A stretch of 64,000 nucleotides of DNA from contig ML978221.1 in the NCBI GenBank assembly GCA_010015745.1, positions 124,001-188,000 on the forward strand, read 5' to 3'. Position numbers and translations under genes: made by a program. Below the pieces are notes generated by a model. It had not been told where the DNA came from. It searched no databases and saw only the letters and a list, made by a program, of their open reading frames with translations. The DNA is from Setomelanomma holmii (taxonomy: Eukaryota; Ascomycota; Dothideomycetes; Pleosporales; Phaeosphaeriaceae). Below, one piece after another: positions 32,000 through 43,517 of the stretch (position 1 is the stretch's first letter; each line of letters opens with the position of its first letter).

Positions 32000-33734
32000 T
32001 TAAACCTGTTCTTTAGTCTCAACATGCTTTGAGCTGATACTCGTCCTCTTCTCACCAATTTTGCCCGCCTCACCAGCAGCAATCCTCTCGTCGGCCTCGA
32101 TGAACTCGATCGGGCGATGCAGTTGGACAGCCAGCTTGTTGCAATGAATTAGAATGCCGGGTCTGGTCTTGAAGAATCTATCGATATCTTCGAGTGTGCG
32201 ATTTGCGGTCTCTGGGTAGAAGAAGTATGTGATCGGAATGAAGGCGAAGCAGATGACCGCCCAGATTACCCAGAACTTATAACCTAGGTTTTATATACCA
32301 GGAAGCGTCGCTTGTATGACTGCATAATTGCAGATCCAGTTGGTTGCCATGGCGAGCGATGCACCTTTGGTTCGCATTTCAAGCGCATTGATCCTATTCC
32401 CTGTCAGTAAACTCTCACGCGAGAGATGAACGCACTTACTCAGTGGGGTATAGCCATGGCACACCGAGGACGCCCATTTCGAAACTAGCGAAAAAGACAA
32501 AGAAAAATGACACGGCCACAATACCCAGCTTGTATGAGTCGCCGCCCGCTTCAGTTCGTCCTAGGGAGATGGCAATCATGATCCAGCAGAACGAGCACGC
32601 AGCGGCCGAAACCATCATCACTCTTCGACGTCCGTAACGCTCAATGACGAAGTATGCCAAGCAAGCAAAGATCAAGTAGTCGACCGATCCAGCCGCTGCG
32701 AGGATGCGCGACAGAAGCTCGGAGATGCCCAGAGCATTGATGAAGATATAACTCATATAGTAGGACGTAACGTTGATTCCAGATATTTGGTTCATCGCCC
32801 CTGCATCCAAGCACCCAAGATCATGCGTCGCAGAACGCCGCTTGGTCCCTTGCCAGAAAGGAGCTGCCACCAGGAGTATGTGTTCATGTGCTCGCGGTCG
32901 AGAATGTCCTTGATGATGTTGTACTGGGTGATGACAACAGGCGAATCCGACGTGGCGCCATGACCTTCGAGGGCAGCCAAGACCTCAAGTGCTTCTTCGT
33001 GCTTGCCCGTACGGATCAAGAGACGCGGAGAATCCGGCAAGAAGGGGCAAATGGCGTAGATGCAGAGAGTGAAGAAGATCTGGAATGCCAGAGGGAAGCG
33101 CCATGCGATGACGCGAGGTGCGAAAGAGAAGCCCAGAGTGAGCCAGTTGGATATACTGAAGCCGGTGATGCAATTGGCTAATGGCACTCAGTATTGCCCT
33201 TTAAGATGCACGTTGCGGACCTACCCATTTGAATAATGACAAGCTTGCCTCTACTGTTCATCTTGCTCGTCTCGGCTTGCCAGACACCGGCAGTGGCTGT
33301 GTTCATACCTAATAAAAGTGTTAGTGGGCAAGAGGAGTAAACGCCGTAGGCTTTGAGATGAGAAGCTCACCAGTTCCAAGGCCAGCCACGATACGTCCGA
33401 CCATCATGCTAGCCACGGTCCACGAGCATGTCTGGATGATAGCTCCGATAGCAATGACTGTAGAGCCAAGTATGATTTGTCGCGGTCGTCCAAGAATATC
33501 TCCGGTCCAGATGGTGCTCATAGCTCCGATGAAGCACCCAATATTGTAGATTGAAGTCATGACTCCTTGCATGTTGGCCGAAGGATAGCTAAACGTATGC
33601 AGGAAGTTTTCGCTAATGATGACATTGCCAAAGACTCCCTGGTCGTAGCCGTAGAAGATCAAGACTGTCGAGGCAGCGATGGAGATCCACACCGTTAGTC
33701 GCTCACCAGAGCCACCAAGGTATTTACGTGCCAT
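32000..33734 (-). pseudogene. MFS sugar/hexose-type transporter with frameshift and premature stop
   Basis: Coding segments are 33371-33734, 33225-33308, about 32798-33177, 32440-32797 and 32000-32393, joined by normal GTGAGC/GTAGGT/GTAAGT introns. Sugar-porter signatures are present: FYGYDQGVFG, MVGRIVAGLGTG, PDSPRLLIRTGKHEEA, NQISGINVTSYY, GVPWLYPTE and, after the stop, YFFYPETANRTLEDID. Two lesions are visible: a frame change at the G-run 32798-32801 between MQG and AMNQISG with no room for an intron, and TAA at 32291-32293 exactly where PGI-x-NLG expects an amino acid, best explained by CAA to TAA. The rest stays in frame to the stop at 32000. The encoded carrier would lose its last helices. 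Confidence 0.85.
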
Positions 33735-34619
33735 GATTACTGTCAGTCAACGAGGTGCATGCGGTGAAGAGAGAAGATGTGAAAAAGGTCTCAACGTCCA
33801 AATATGCAGCAACGTTGAGAAACAAGCCCGAAGTGCAGGTACCGAACCAAACAATCGTCATTGCGACGATCACCACCACTCTTCATACTTCCACTCCGCA
33901 TCCCAACCTCGGGTCTTCGCCTGACGATATCCCGCACATCAGCCTTTCGACTCATCGCGAGGTCGGAACTTACTCCAGATCCCCAGCTCACATCGCAATT
34001 TCCCCCGGACCCCAGATAACCATGACCCCACAGCGACCCACTTGATGCTCGCTGATTCGAGGTCTCCGCATGCGAAGCTCACGAAGGAGTCAGGATGCGA
34101 TGCTAAGGATAAGGTAAGCGAGCGGTAACATGGGCGCTGATGACGATAGTGTGGTGTTGAGGTTGCAAGTGCGGAAATAATGGTGCGCGAGTTACTGTGT
34201 TGAGAAAGGCAGGGTGGGCGGCAGGAGTTGAGCGCGGAAGGTTGGCCGAGCCAGAGGTGTATGGCAGGTTTGCCGAGTATGGGGAACCGTGCACATGTGT
34301 TATGCATGCTGTACTTTATGCGCGAAGACTTGATCATTTCTCCGTGATTACTTTACTTGCTCGTTCGCACATTTTCTCAGTTCTGAAGCACTTCGGCTGC
34401 CTTTTCGTGTCTTTGGAGCAAGCGCAAAGGCACCTTTGCAGATACTAAGAGCCAAACATCTTTGAGAGTACGGTCTGGCTTTGGTATTGCATGTGGTCTT
34501 GCGGGAAAATTGAAATGGAAAAGTCCATGCAGGAAAAACGATTGATTATACTCCCGGATCAGCTGCTGAGACATACAATCAGGACCGACACGATACCGCA
34601 TTTGCTGGGTCTACTATGA
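33735..34619. other. intergenic region
   Basis: It holds the upstream side of the broken transporter and the 3' end of the PTH11-like gene. Overlapping short ORFs on both strands have no recognisable content. Confidence 0.5.
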
Positions 34620-35932
34620 TTATCGTCTCGCTTTCTGTGGTTCCGCAATAATAATGACATCCATCGATTCTTCGCCTATCGAAGAGCTGCCTTTGTTTAC
34701 TTCATTTGACCGTAAATCTGTTGTGCTGTAAAAGTCCACCTCTTTCTGGAGATATATCCCCGTCATGTTATCAACTTCCAGCTTTGTCCTTCGCGATGAA
34801 ATGGTCGCGAGCCTGTGTGTGGTGGGACGAGTGCCTTCTGTCGAGCCAAGCAGGCGCGGCGCGTATTTCTTGATAATCGGGCGAAGTGTAGGAAGACAAG
34901 CACAAAGAATGCCAACGTTCAGTTCAATCGCGCTCCAGTACGCTGTCCTCGCGCTAGCCCAACTTGCGTCCGTCGTCTTTGTAGCAGCCATGATCTGTTC
35001 GAGTCGAACGATGGAGATTGCGCAAGCACTGTGGTAATGTCAGCTTAGTGAAGGGCGAAGATGGTGGTGTGATCTCACAAAAAGCCAAGAGAGAAGACTG
35101 CCAAAAGATGCATCCTCCGCCTGAAGGGCATCTGTAGTCGTGCGACTGGCCATATTGGTACGGCAAAGATCGCAAAGTCGGTTGCTATGTTCATTGTCCC
35201 GTTCAAAGTGAACACCACGTTCGTGTTGATGCATCGACCCACGAATGTCGGATTGATCACCGATAGCGGAACACAGCCAAAGGCAGTGATGAATCTGCGC
35301 CTCCATTGTCAGCCAAGCCCACACATGGAATCGAGATGCTTACACCTGTGCGACTCCCCAGATACCGAGAAACACAAGACCATACTTGCACAGCGCTTGT
35401 ATAAAATCGTCCGGAAATAAGCGACGATATTGGATGAGGAAAGATATTTTCGTGACAAGTTGTGCCGCATTGTATACGAGCACATTGGACATCAAGCCCT
35501 ATAGAAGTCAGGTATGGCTGCTTGGAAAGGCTACTGGATTACCTTGATGCCAGCGTGGAACTCTTCCTCCGTGATGAACTCATTGTGTCTACCCAATCCT
35601 CCTTTCGCAGTTTGATATATCGTGACCATCGTTACACCAAAGCTCAGACATAGCGCAATAGCGACGGCGATGTCATCTGGGCCGATGATATGTAGTATTC
35701 GCTTTCTGTTATGCATGAGTCGAGTTTTCGTAGATCTAGTGTGGTCGATGTCCTACCTCGTGTAGAGACGCAAAATAACACTGCCGCAAGACAGGATGAA
35801 GAAGGAAATGGTCAGACCATAAATGGTAGGGGCCTGCACTGCGTTAGACGCCTGGAAGAAGTGAAGGTATCACAACAGTACCTGAGTCTCTGCTTCGCGC
35901 GCAGCGGAACCTATCCGCTCGTTGTCTGCCAT
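34620..35932 (-). CDS. PTH11-like / fungal rhodopsin-domain seven-helix membrane protein
   Basis: The six exons, built by hand, are 35882-35932, 35757-35833, 35543-35705, 35344-35498, 35079-35294 and 34620-35028, for 356 residues. Every junction has GT..AG and keeps phase. The protein begins MADNERIGSAAREAE, then helix 1 APTIYGLTISFFILSCGSV, RILHIIGPDDIAVAIALCLS, the conserved E-F-HAGIKGLMSNVLVYNAA-L-KISFL-QYRR stretch, a VFITAFGCVPLSVI helix, CINTNVVFTLNGTMNIATDF, and WSAIELNVGILCACLPTLRP, the most conserved family motif. A charged cytoplasmic tail follows. Members include the rice-blast surface-sensing receptor PTH11; most are orphan receptors. No CFEM domain is present. It is intact, although both flanking transporter genes are broken. 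Confidence 0.9.
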
Positions 35933-37796
35933 ACCGGAGTATCCTGATGTGCGAGCGATGCACGACGCCTACGCGACCTCGAGCGTGTTAATAATAAGGC
36001 GACTTAAGAACGATGCCGGCTGGGTACATGGTCTTAGCAGGACCAATGCATGAAAAGGTCTCTTATGACCTGCAGCAGCAACCAGCCATTGCTCGAGACT
36101 GTCGCAACACGCAACCTGTAATGACGAGGGGACGAACCTTAATCCTTCGTCCCGCCAAAAGCATGCACCTCTTCGCCCTGGGGTAACCAGCAAGGGGCCG
36201 TCGCGCCTGATTGGTCCGTCAACGAGAATGGGTAAAAGTCTGATTCGCCTACTAGCCAAGTTCAGCCTACTAATAGCCGTTCTGACTCGTGGCACACGCA
36301 TCTTGCTGTGGACGACGCCGGGAAAAGGGTCTTCGCGCACTGCAGGATGTAAGACCGTCCACTAAACGATGAAGCATCTCATATGGGGTAGATCCGCAGT
36401 TGAAGCCTTCGGCTAAGTGGCATCCAGCAGTGCGTTGTGGGCGGAGCATGTTCCGGTCTAGGTCTGAACTTGGTGTGGCGGGAGGGTTCGCTGAACGACG
36501 TGCTGCAGATGGACAACCAAGCACTGTGTGCATACGTGCGGTAATGACGACAGGGTACAGGTAGGTGCAAGCCATGGACGTTGTGTGAGGTCGATGTGAT
36601 TTTGCATGGCCAACATGATCCGTCCAAAGAGGGTAGGGATTAAGGAAAATCTTAGGTGAGTTCGCGGAGGGCACTTTTTCTTCCCGACTAATTCGAGTCT
36701 TTGATCGATGGCCATGTGATGGGCAAAGGTCGCTCCCACAAGCTCATGGTTCGGACATCCGCGCAGATTTAGTAACAGATTCTGTTAGTTCCTCCACATC
36801 GGCGTCATCCCAGTCTGACGGCGCAGGAGTTGTGGCTTTCACCTGCATGATCTCTTACGGAGTGCCTGAGACACCCTGAATTGGTATAAAATGGCGGAAA
36901 CTCGTCTAATAGAGTTCATTGGTGGCGTTGGGCGGTCCACAGTGCAATGAAGGTCGAAGTGCATGTCTGCTGGCCTAGGCGCAACGGAGGGGCTCGCTGA
37001 GCTGGAGAGCGGCCCAAGCTTTCAGAGGTGTTGCATTTGATGCTTCAGTGATCGCCATCGCCACGAGTATGTTCAGCAGGAGATGGTGAGACATGGGTCG
37101 CGCGTCGCGTGGCACATCCCGGGATGTGGGTCACCAGAGCGTCGGGACCCTGCTCGGCCCCTTCCCCACACCGACTGACAACCGCCATTATTGCGATACG
37201 CCTCCACAGCACAACGCAACACTTGTACAGCTACACTCACCAGCTTTCTCCTTACACGACAATCGATCATCTGCGCACGCCAATTTTCTGCCAATGCAGT
37301 CCACTTGGCACTCCGCTCTTGACTCGAAATAAAGCTCTGCCCACGTTTTCAATTCTCGTCCTCTCGTTCGCTAAGGAATTCAAAACGTTTGCCTTCCGCA
37401 GAAAGAAGCACTTCTTGTGGGAATGCCCCAGGACATTCAACGGCACTCAGCCAGTCAGACGGATCATATTTCTTGGCTTCCGTGGGTCTGCTGTCAACCT
37501 TCACGTCTGAGATGCTACAGCGGGTGGAAGATCGGGTTTTCGCGCCCCTTCAAAAGCTGATCTTCTTGGCCATGGGGTCCCCGGGACTGCTAGCACTTGA
37601 AGCATCAGGAGTCTTTCTCAAACCCTCTCTGAGTGCCTCCTACGACATTCAACTCCACGTCCGTTGAGCGACCGTCAATTCACATCTGGCACATTGCCGC
37701 CTTACCGTGTAGCTGTGTTCACAAGCATTAAAGACAGTGTCTTCTGCATCATATTTGCACTACCTCTTTCGTCCTCTATTACACATCTTCTTCAAA
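35933..37796. other. gene-poor region
   Basis: About 1.9 kb contains no supported gene. Several ORFs of 60-134 codons overlap on both strands between 36270 and 37670; none has a recognisable motif or plausible splice partner. The 3' part precedes the phosphate-transporter gene. No terminal repeats were seen. Confidence 0.5.
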
Positions 37797-39961
37797 ATGG
37801 CTCCGGCACTTCAAAGATATAGCTGGATCCTCGCCCTCACCACGATCGCTTTCGTCTTCTCCTCAGCATCAAATGGCGCGAACGATGTCGCGAACTCTTA
37901 CGCCACGTCAGTGGCAGCTCGCACCCTAAAGATGTGGCAGGCCGGTATCCTGGTATGTTTTACTGAGTTCTTTGATGTTGTCGCGTTGGGCTCGCGAGTT
38001 ACTTCGACCATCAAGAGCGGCGTATTCTGTAACTGCGTGAGCAGTGTCGGTTGGAGGCTGTAGATCAACGATTATATTGCTATTTGTTGTCGTGTTGTGA
38101 TGTTCGTGTACAGGAGCTCTCAGCTCAGAGGTAAGTGCACTTGCCCACCGGGCAGTGCCTGCTACGATAGGATATCATGTGACCCAACCCACGTGGTTAC
38201 ATATTCGGGCTGGACAAATTTAAGCCCGCCCCGCCCACCTTCATGCTGGTAATGGGTTGTGCCGAAGTTGGATCCGCCACGTTTCTCACCATTGCTACCT
38301 TCTACGGCATGCCGGTGAGCACTACTCAGACTGTCGTTGGCGCGCTCGCTGGTGCTGGTATTGCAGCCCAGACTCCTCTCAAGTGGGCTTGGTCGAGCGG
38401 CAGTCTAAGCCAAATCGCTGCCTCGTGGGCAATTGCTCCCCTCATTTCGGCTGCCATTGCTGCTGCTTTGTTCCTCACACTGAAGTGCCTCGTCCTCGAG
38501 AGGAAGGATCCACTCAAGTGGGGTATGCGACTGATTACGTGGTATCTGGCGTTCACAGCTGGTGTCTTGGCCCTTTTCGTCCTCGATGAATTACCCAATG
38601 CGGAGTCATTCGAAGAAATAGGAGCCGGCAAGGTGTGCGGTATCATTCTCGGGGTCGCCGCCGGAGTGCTAGCCATCGGATATTTGTTCTTCGTACCCTA
38701 CTTCCACCACCGCCTCATCATGAACGATGCTAGGATGCGATCATGGCACATTCCGCTTGGTCTTCTCCTGTACCGCGAAGATCCTCCGATTTACTGGCCG
38801 GGCAAAGGCCAGCAAGTCGTGACTGACTACTATGCGAAGACATCAGTCGAGACCTCAGCAGACGATCTAGAGAAGGCCGGTAACAAGGGGGATGCAAAAG
38901 ATAGCTCAACTGCCGTCGACAGAAATGGCACCAATAGCTACAATGGCGGCGTAACAACTGCCATCGATGTAAACGGGAGACACGGAAATGACTCCACTGA
39001 AAGAACTGGACGAGGTCTCTCCATTCCCAACCCACGAGGCAGCGCGGTCGCGCGAATCGTCCCCGCAAAGCCCGAGCCACGAGAACGCTGGCTCACACCC
39101 GTTCGTAACTTGCCTTTCTACTCTCCCACGAAGCTCGCCAACTGAACCAAATACATCCTCTTGCAAGGCGTGAGTCGCGATGTAGTCACACAGAAGAGTA
39201 AGTCTGCTATCTCGGAAAACATGATGGGCCACTATTATTCATTACCAGATCTTGGTGCTGTTCACGCACGTGCTGTCCTTTACGATAATCGAGTTGAGCA
39301 TTTGTGGACATATGCCCAAGTCGCTTCGGTCATGATGATGTCAATCGCGCACGGCTCCAACGATGGTAAGTCATGATTGAGCAATTGCAGAAACCCCACC
39401 ACGAAAGCTAATTTCTCCACAGTCACCAACGCCGTCGGCCCCTTGGTTGCCAGCTACAATACCTACACAAGCGGCGAGGTGACATCCAGAGCGGATACGC
39501 CCATATGGATCCTCGTCACTGCGGGTCTTTTGCTTGGTGCGGGCTTCTGGTGTACGTATCACCCTGCCTCGTCACAAATCCTAGCAAGCTGACACAGTCG
39601 TAGTCTACGGCTACCACGTCATGCGCTCGCTCGGAAACAAGATCACGCAAGTATCGCCAACACGTGGTTTTGCCATGGAGCTCGGTGCTGCCATCACGGT
39701 CTTGCTCGCTAGCCGTGTTGGTCTTCCTGTTAGGTAAGTCAAATGGAGCCTGGTTTCAATCTACCCGCTAATCCTGAGTTCAGCACCACTCAATGCTTGA
39801 CGGGCGCAACGATCGGAGTAGCTCTCTGCAACTTTGACATTCGTGCTATCAACTGGAAGCAAATTGCGTTCATCTTCTCGTCTTGGATCATCACACTTCT
39901 TAGCGCTGGACTGATCTCCGGATTGCTTATGGCAATGGCGTTGAACACGCCTCCCTTCTAG
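37797..39961 (+). pseudogene. PHO89: PHO89-type Na+/phosphate cotransporter, disrupted
   Basis: This is a PiT-family transporter. The first half has the signature SNGANDVANSYATSV and the second half has SIAHGSND then VTNAVGPL; both halves also show VSTTQ motifs (MPVSTTQTVVGALAG; LPVS/TTQCLTGATIG). The 3' introns are normal (39366-39422, 39552-39603, 39735-39783) and in phase. Lesions: TGA at 39143-39145 sits in an otherwise continuous frame where the family has an aromatic residue before KYxLLQGVSRDVV. The segment 38035-38230 cannot be joined without meeting stops, the best splice path (around 38035 and 38115-38175) still leaving TGA codons. The large central loop is Asp/Asn-rich. As it stands no full-length symporter can be made. 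Confidence 0.8.
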
Positions 39962-40576
39962 ACTGTGTGAAGAAGTAGGATACGAGGCAAGTCACATCCC
40001 AGTGCGAACTGGAACGGACGTAAAAGCGGTGGTCTCGACGAGAGCTTTGTGGTCATGATCAATGAGCGAAGAAAGCCGTGCCTAACTACCAGAACAACCT
40101 ACCAGAGTCGAAAGGAATGCCTCGAGATTGTTGTTAAACATGCCAAGCGTGTATCCTCCATGCAGCAATTCTGAACAAAGCCGTCCTTATTCATTCGTAT
40201 CCAGGCTACATCCACAACATAGCTCTCAATGGTATACTCATGGCGGAAGCGATAAGAAGATGATAATCATGGATCGTAACAAGGCAGACGTGAGAAATGC
40301 ATCAGGGTACAGCGGCCGTCTCAATGAAGCTAGCTCCAAAGCGGTAAAGTGCGGGGGAATCAGCAACGGCCCAGCCAACCTTGGAACGATCTCAACACGA
40401 CTCTCATCCGAAACCTTCATCCCATTGGACCTGCAAATAATTACCTCGGCAGCATCTACGCGTCTCGTAGTGCTCAGCCTGGATCATACCACAGGTTCAT
40501 GGCGGTTGACGCGGTCTAAGATGCTGCGACACGTCGGCTCGAAAACGAGACATGGCAGCATGGCAGAACGATCAGG
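39962..40576. other. intergenic region
   Basis: It lies between the phosphate-transporter remnant and the first HET gene. The ORF at 40128-40580 has no protein-like signature. Confidence 0.5.
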
Positions 40577-42877
40577 ATGAGTAACCGCTCTGCGCACGAT
40601 GCGATGAAATCTCACTTGAATCGCTTAACACCGCATTTTGCGTAGGGTCTCTCGGCGAAGTCGATGCGCGATCAAGCAATTGTCGCTTCTGCCAATTCAT
40701 CTCGAGCATACTCAAGACCTCTGTGGCTTTGCTGCCGGACACAGCCATCGTCAGGCTTCGTGACGCGTCTCCCGACCCTGCTGAAGACACAAGCAGTAGA
40801 TTCGCCGCGAAGTCAACGCTCTCTAACAAAGCGGACTCAATTGCTCCATTGACGGTAGTCATCTGCGAAGTCGGTAATGGTGGTTCTTGGCATGGCTATG
40901 CTGCATTTCGACTATTGGTATACGAAGGTATACAGACATTACATATTGTATAGTCTATATCAACTAATGTGATCTGAACAGGGAGCCCGGGTGCGACAAG
41001 GCGAATATTGGATGGCCGTCCAATCCTGCCTGCAGACTCATCTGCCAGCATCGACCGCATGCGACACTGGTTCACGTTATGTCTAGAAGGTCATTCCACG
41101 TGTAGGCAAACCATCTCCAGGATACGAGTATACGATCCAGATCAAACACCGCTCCCCTCGCGCGTGCTGCAAGTAGGTACAAAAGAGGCTCCCAAATTGC
41201 AACTAATAACAGCCTTGGGTCACCGGGCGAGCTACGCCGCGCTAAGTTACTGCTGGGGTTCGGACGAAGAAGTGGAACCTCTGAAGACTACCAAAGCTTC
41301 GGTCGGTCAGTTCTCCGTCCATATTGATGAGGCGGATGTTCCCCTTACCATTCGGCAAGCAATCTTCGTCACTCGCCTGCTTGGACTGGAGTATTTGTGG
41401 GTGGACAGCTTATGCATAGTTCAGAACGATGAAGATGATGATTGGAATAGCGAATCGCAGAAGATAGGCTCTATCTACCAGAACGCCACGGTCACTATTG
41501 CCGCAACCTCCGCTCAACACTGCAATGCGGCCCTCTTCCGCAGAAGGAAGGTCGATTTCAATACTGGAGACACAATCCATGCTTCGCGAAGGACCGTTCG
41601 CATTCCGTGTGGAAAAGATGGGGTGCGCCAGGGAGACATGCATATGAGTCTCATGAGCGAGGACGATTGGGCTTCACTGGATTTCGATACCGAGATTAGC
41701 CAGTCGAAATGGTCATCTAGAGCGTAGGTTGTCCAGGAGAGAATACTTTCTCGTCGTCTCATACACTTCGGTGACTACCAACTATACTGAGAGTGTCAGG
41801 AAGCGCTGTATGCTGAGTCGAGCTCGAGCCAGATTCGGGTCGATAACCGACTACAAACCAAGACGAACATGTTCCGTCGAGTGCGGCAGGACGCAACGCT
41901 TCTTAGACGAATTGTGACGTTCACGCATTTGCCGGCGACAGCACACACATATACCTACCTTTTGAAGTCGAAACTCGAGAACCAGCTAGGTGCGGCATCA
42001 AATTTGCCAGCTGAAGCTGCATTGCAACGTTCCTGGGCACGCATAGTAGGGCTGTACAATACATGCGACTTGCAGCGGGAATCAGACAAACTGCCAGGCA
42101 TTACTGGACTCGGACGCGAGCTGGCAAGCGTGAGCGGACAGACCTTTTGTGCCGGGGTATGGCTCGAAGACATCTCGCGCTGCCTTTACTGGTCTGCTGC
42201 GAAGGTCAGCAACGGGTTTCGAGCGTTGGAGAAGCAGCCGTTAGCCAGAGGTATGTTCCAAATGGCCTAGCTCGTACATTCGGCTAATGGTAAAAGCACC
42301 CTCGTGGAGTTGGGCGGGCTGGCATGGCCCCGTGGTCATGGGACAATTCGTCGCCGAGACTGATACTGGTCGACCTTGGGTCAGTTCGGGTACGTTTACT
42401 GCTGCGAAACAAGGTAATTTTGAGCAGATCGAGCTGTATGCACACTACTGGCCCGGCGTTGTCGTAAAGAAGCCAACAAACGGACCCCATGCCGCTTCTG
42501 GTTGGACCAATGACGCCTGGTGGAAGTTCGATCCCTTTAGAGTGCCGCTGGATCAGCACCTGCAAGAGTTCTCCCGATACGAGCTCGTGATCCAAACAAA
42601 CTTCGCTGGCGATGATGCAATCTGTGGGTGGTTCGTACCGGATGATGCAACAAGAATACCCGAGAAAGTGACCTGCATCGTTCTCTATACCGAGAGCGTT
42701 CGCAACAGCAAGACAGGTCGTGCAGCTTTTGGATACTATATCCTGGTCGTTCAAGAATTGGATGAAGCAAGAAAGCACGAGCGCCTAGGCATTGGGGTCG
42801 CTGTGAGCTGCCAAGACCGGATCTCGCAACGATGGTATGGTCGAGAAAAGCCCACGACGGCGCGGGTCCTTGTCTAA
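40577..42877 (+). pseudogene. HET-domain (heterokaryon incompatibility) gene with two in-frame stops
   Basis: The N-terminal zinc-like segment LCARCDEISL and SNCRFCQFI is in frame from about 40585. The likely start ATG (40577) is one base out of phase with it. Exon 1 ends at 40927, followed by a 54-nt intron (GTATAC..CAACTAAT..AACAG, 40928-40981). The HET domain follows: YAALSYCWGS, LPLTIRQAI-type sequence (VPLTIRQAI), LGLEYLWVDSLCIVQND, IGSIYQNATVTIAAT. TAG at 41725-41727 falls at the invariant Trp of the R-x-W-x-x-QER motif, and TGA at 41788-41790 at another aromatic position. The frame then runs on through ESDKLPGITGLGRE and, after an intron at 42251-42296, APSWSWAGW to the stop at 42877. 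HET proteins trigger programmed cell death on non-self fusion; this copy is probably dead. Confidence 0.85.
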
Positions 42878-43517
42878 CGTCGCAGCGGGTCCTGCAGGAT
42901 TCATGGTCGAAATCTGCCACTGTATGTTACTGTCATCAGATTGAACGCTGTAGGTCATTCTGGCCAGATCGTCACAATATTGGGTCAGAGTATGGCTCGT
43001 TGAAAGCTATGACTTTTAGGGTGAGGAGCTCCGTCATTCTCGCTGACGCAGACTCCCAACGCTACGCCCACGACTCAATCACTCGCTCCACGTCCGACCT
43101 ATGGTCAATTGCGTACAAGCAATTTCATCTCCGCCACATTGATGAGGCTCCCACTCCAATGATGTTTCAAGCACGTGCTTGAGTTGACTCGAATCAAGCA
43201 CGCTGCATGAACAGAGATCGATCAAGTCCATTATGCTACAATGTCTGAAGCAAACTTCGATATCGGCCAACGTTCTGTTTGTCGTCAATGAACTCCCCCT
43301 CTGTGATTTCACTGGCTTGTAAGGTATGTGTAGAGCGCGGAACTTGCGTTTGCTCACTATTCACCAGGAGCCTTTCGAGTGAGAGCGCTTCCGCTGCGTG
43401 CCCGGACCCCAAACAAAGGCAGTCCCTGTCACTGACCACCCGTCATATGCCGACCAACGCAGCAGGAGCGCGTTCCGAGGCCTATTCGCGCCTGCCACTA
43501 CTGCAACATATGTGCCT
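42878..43517. other. intergenic region between two convergent HET genes
   Basis: This 640-bp spacer holds the 3' ends of both HET genes. ORFs present are unsupported. Confidence 0.5.

Noticed and set aside
40128..40580. 150-codon ORF upstream of the first HET gene as an extra N-terminal exon
   Set aside because: It is out of phase with LCARCDE and has no HET N-terminal pattern.
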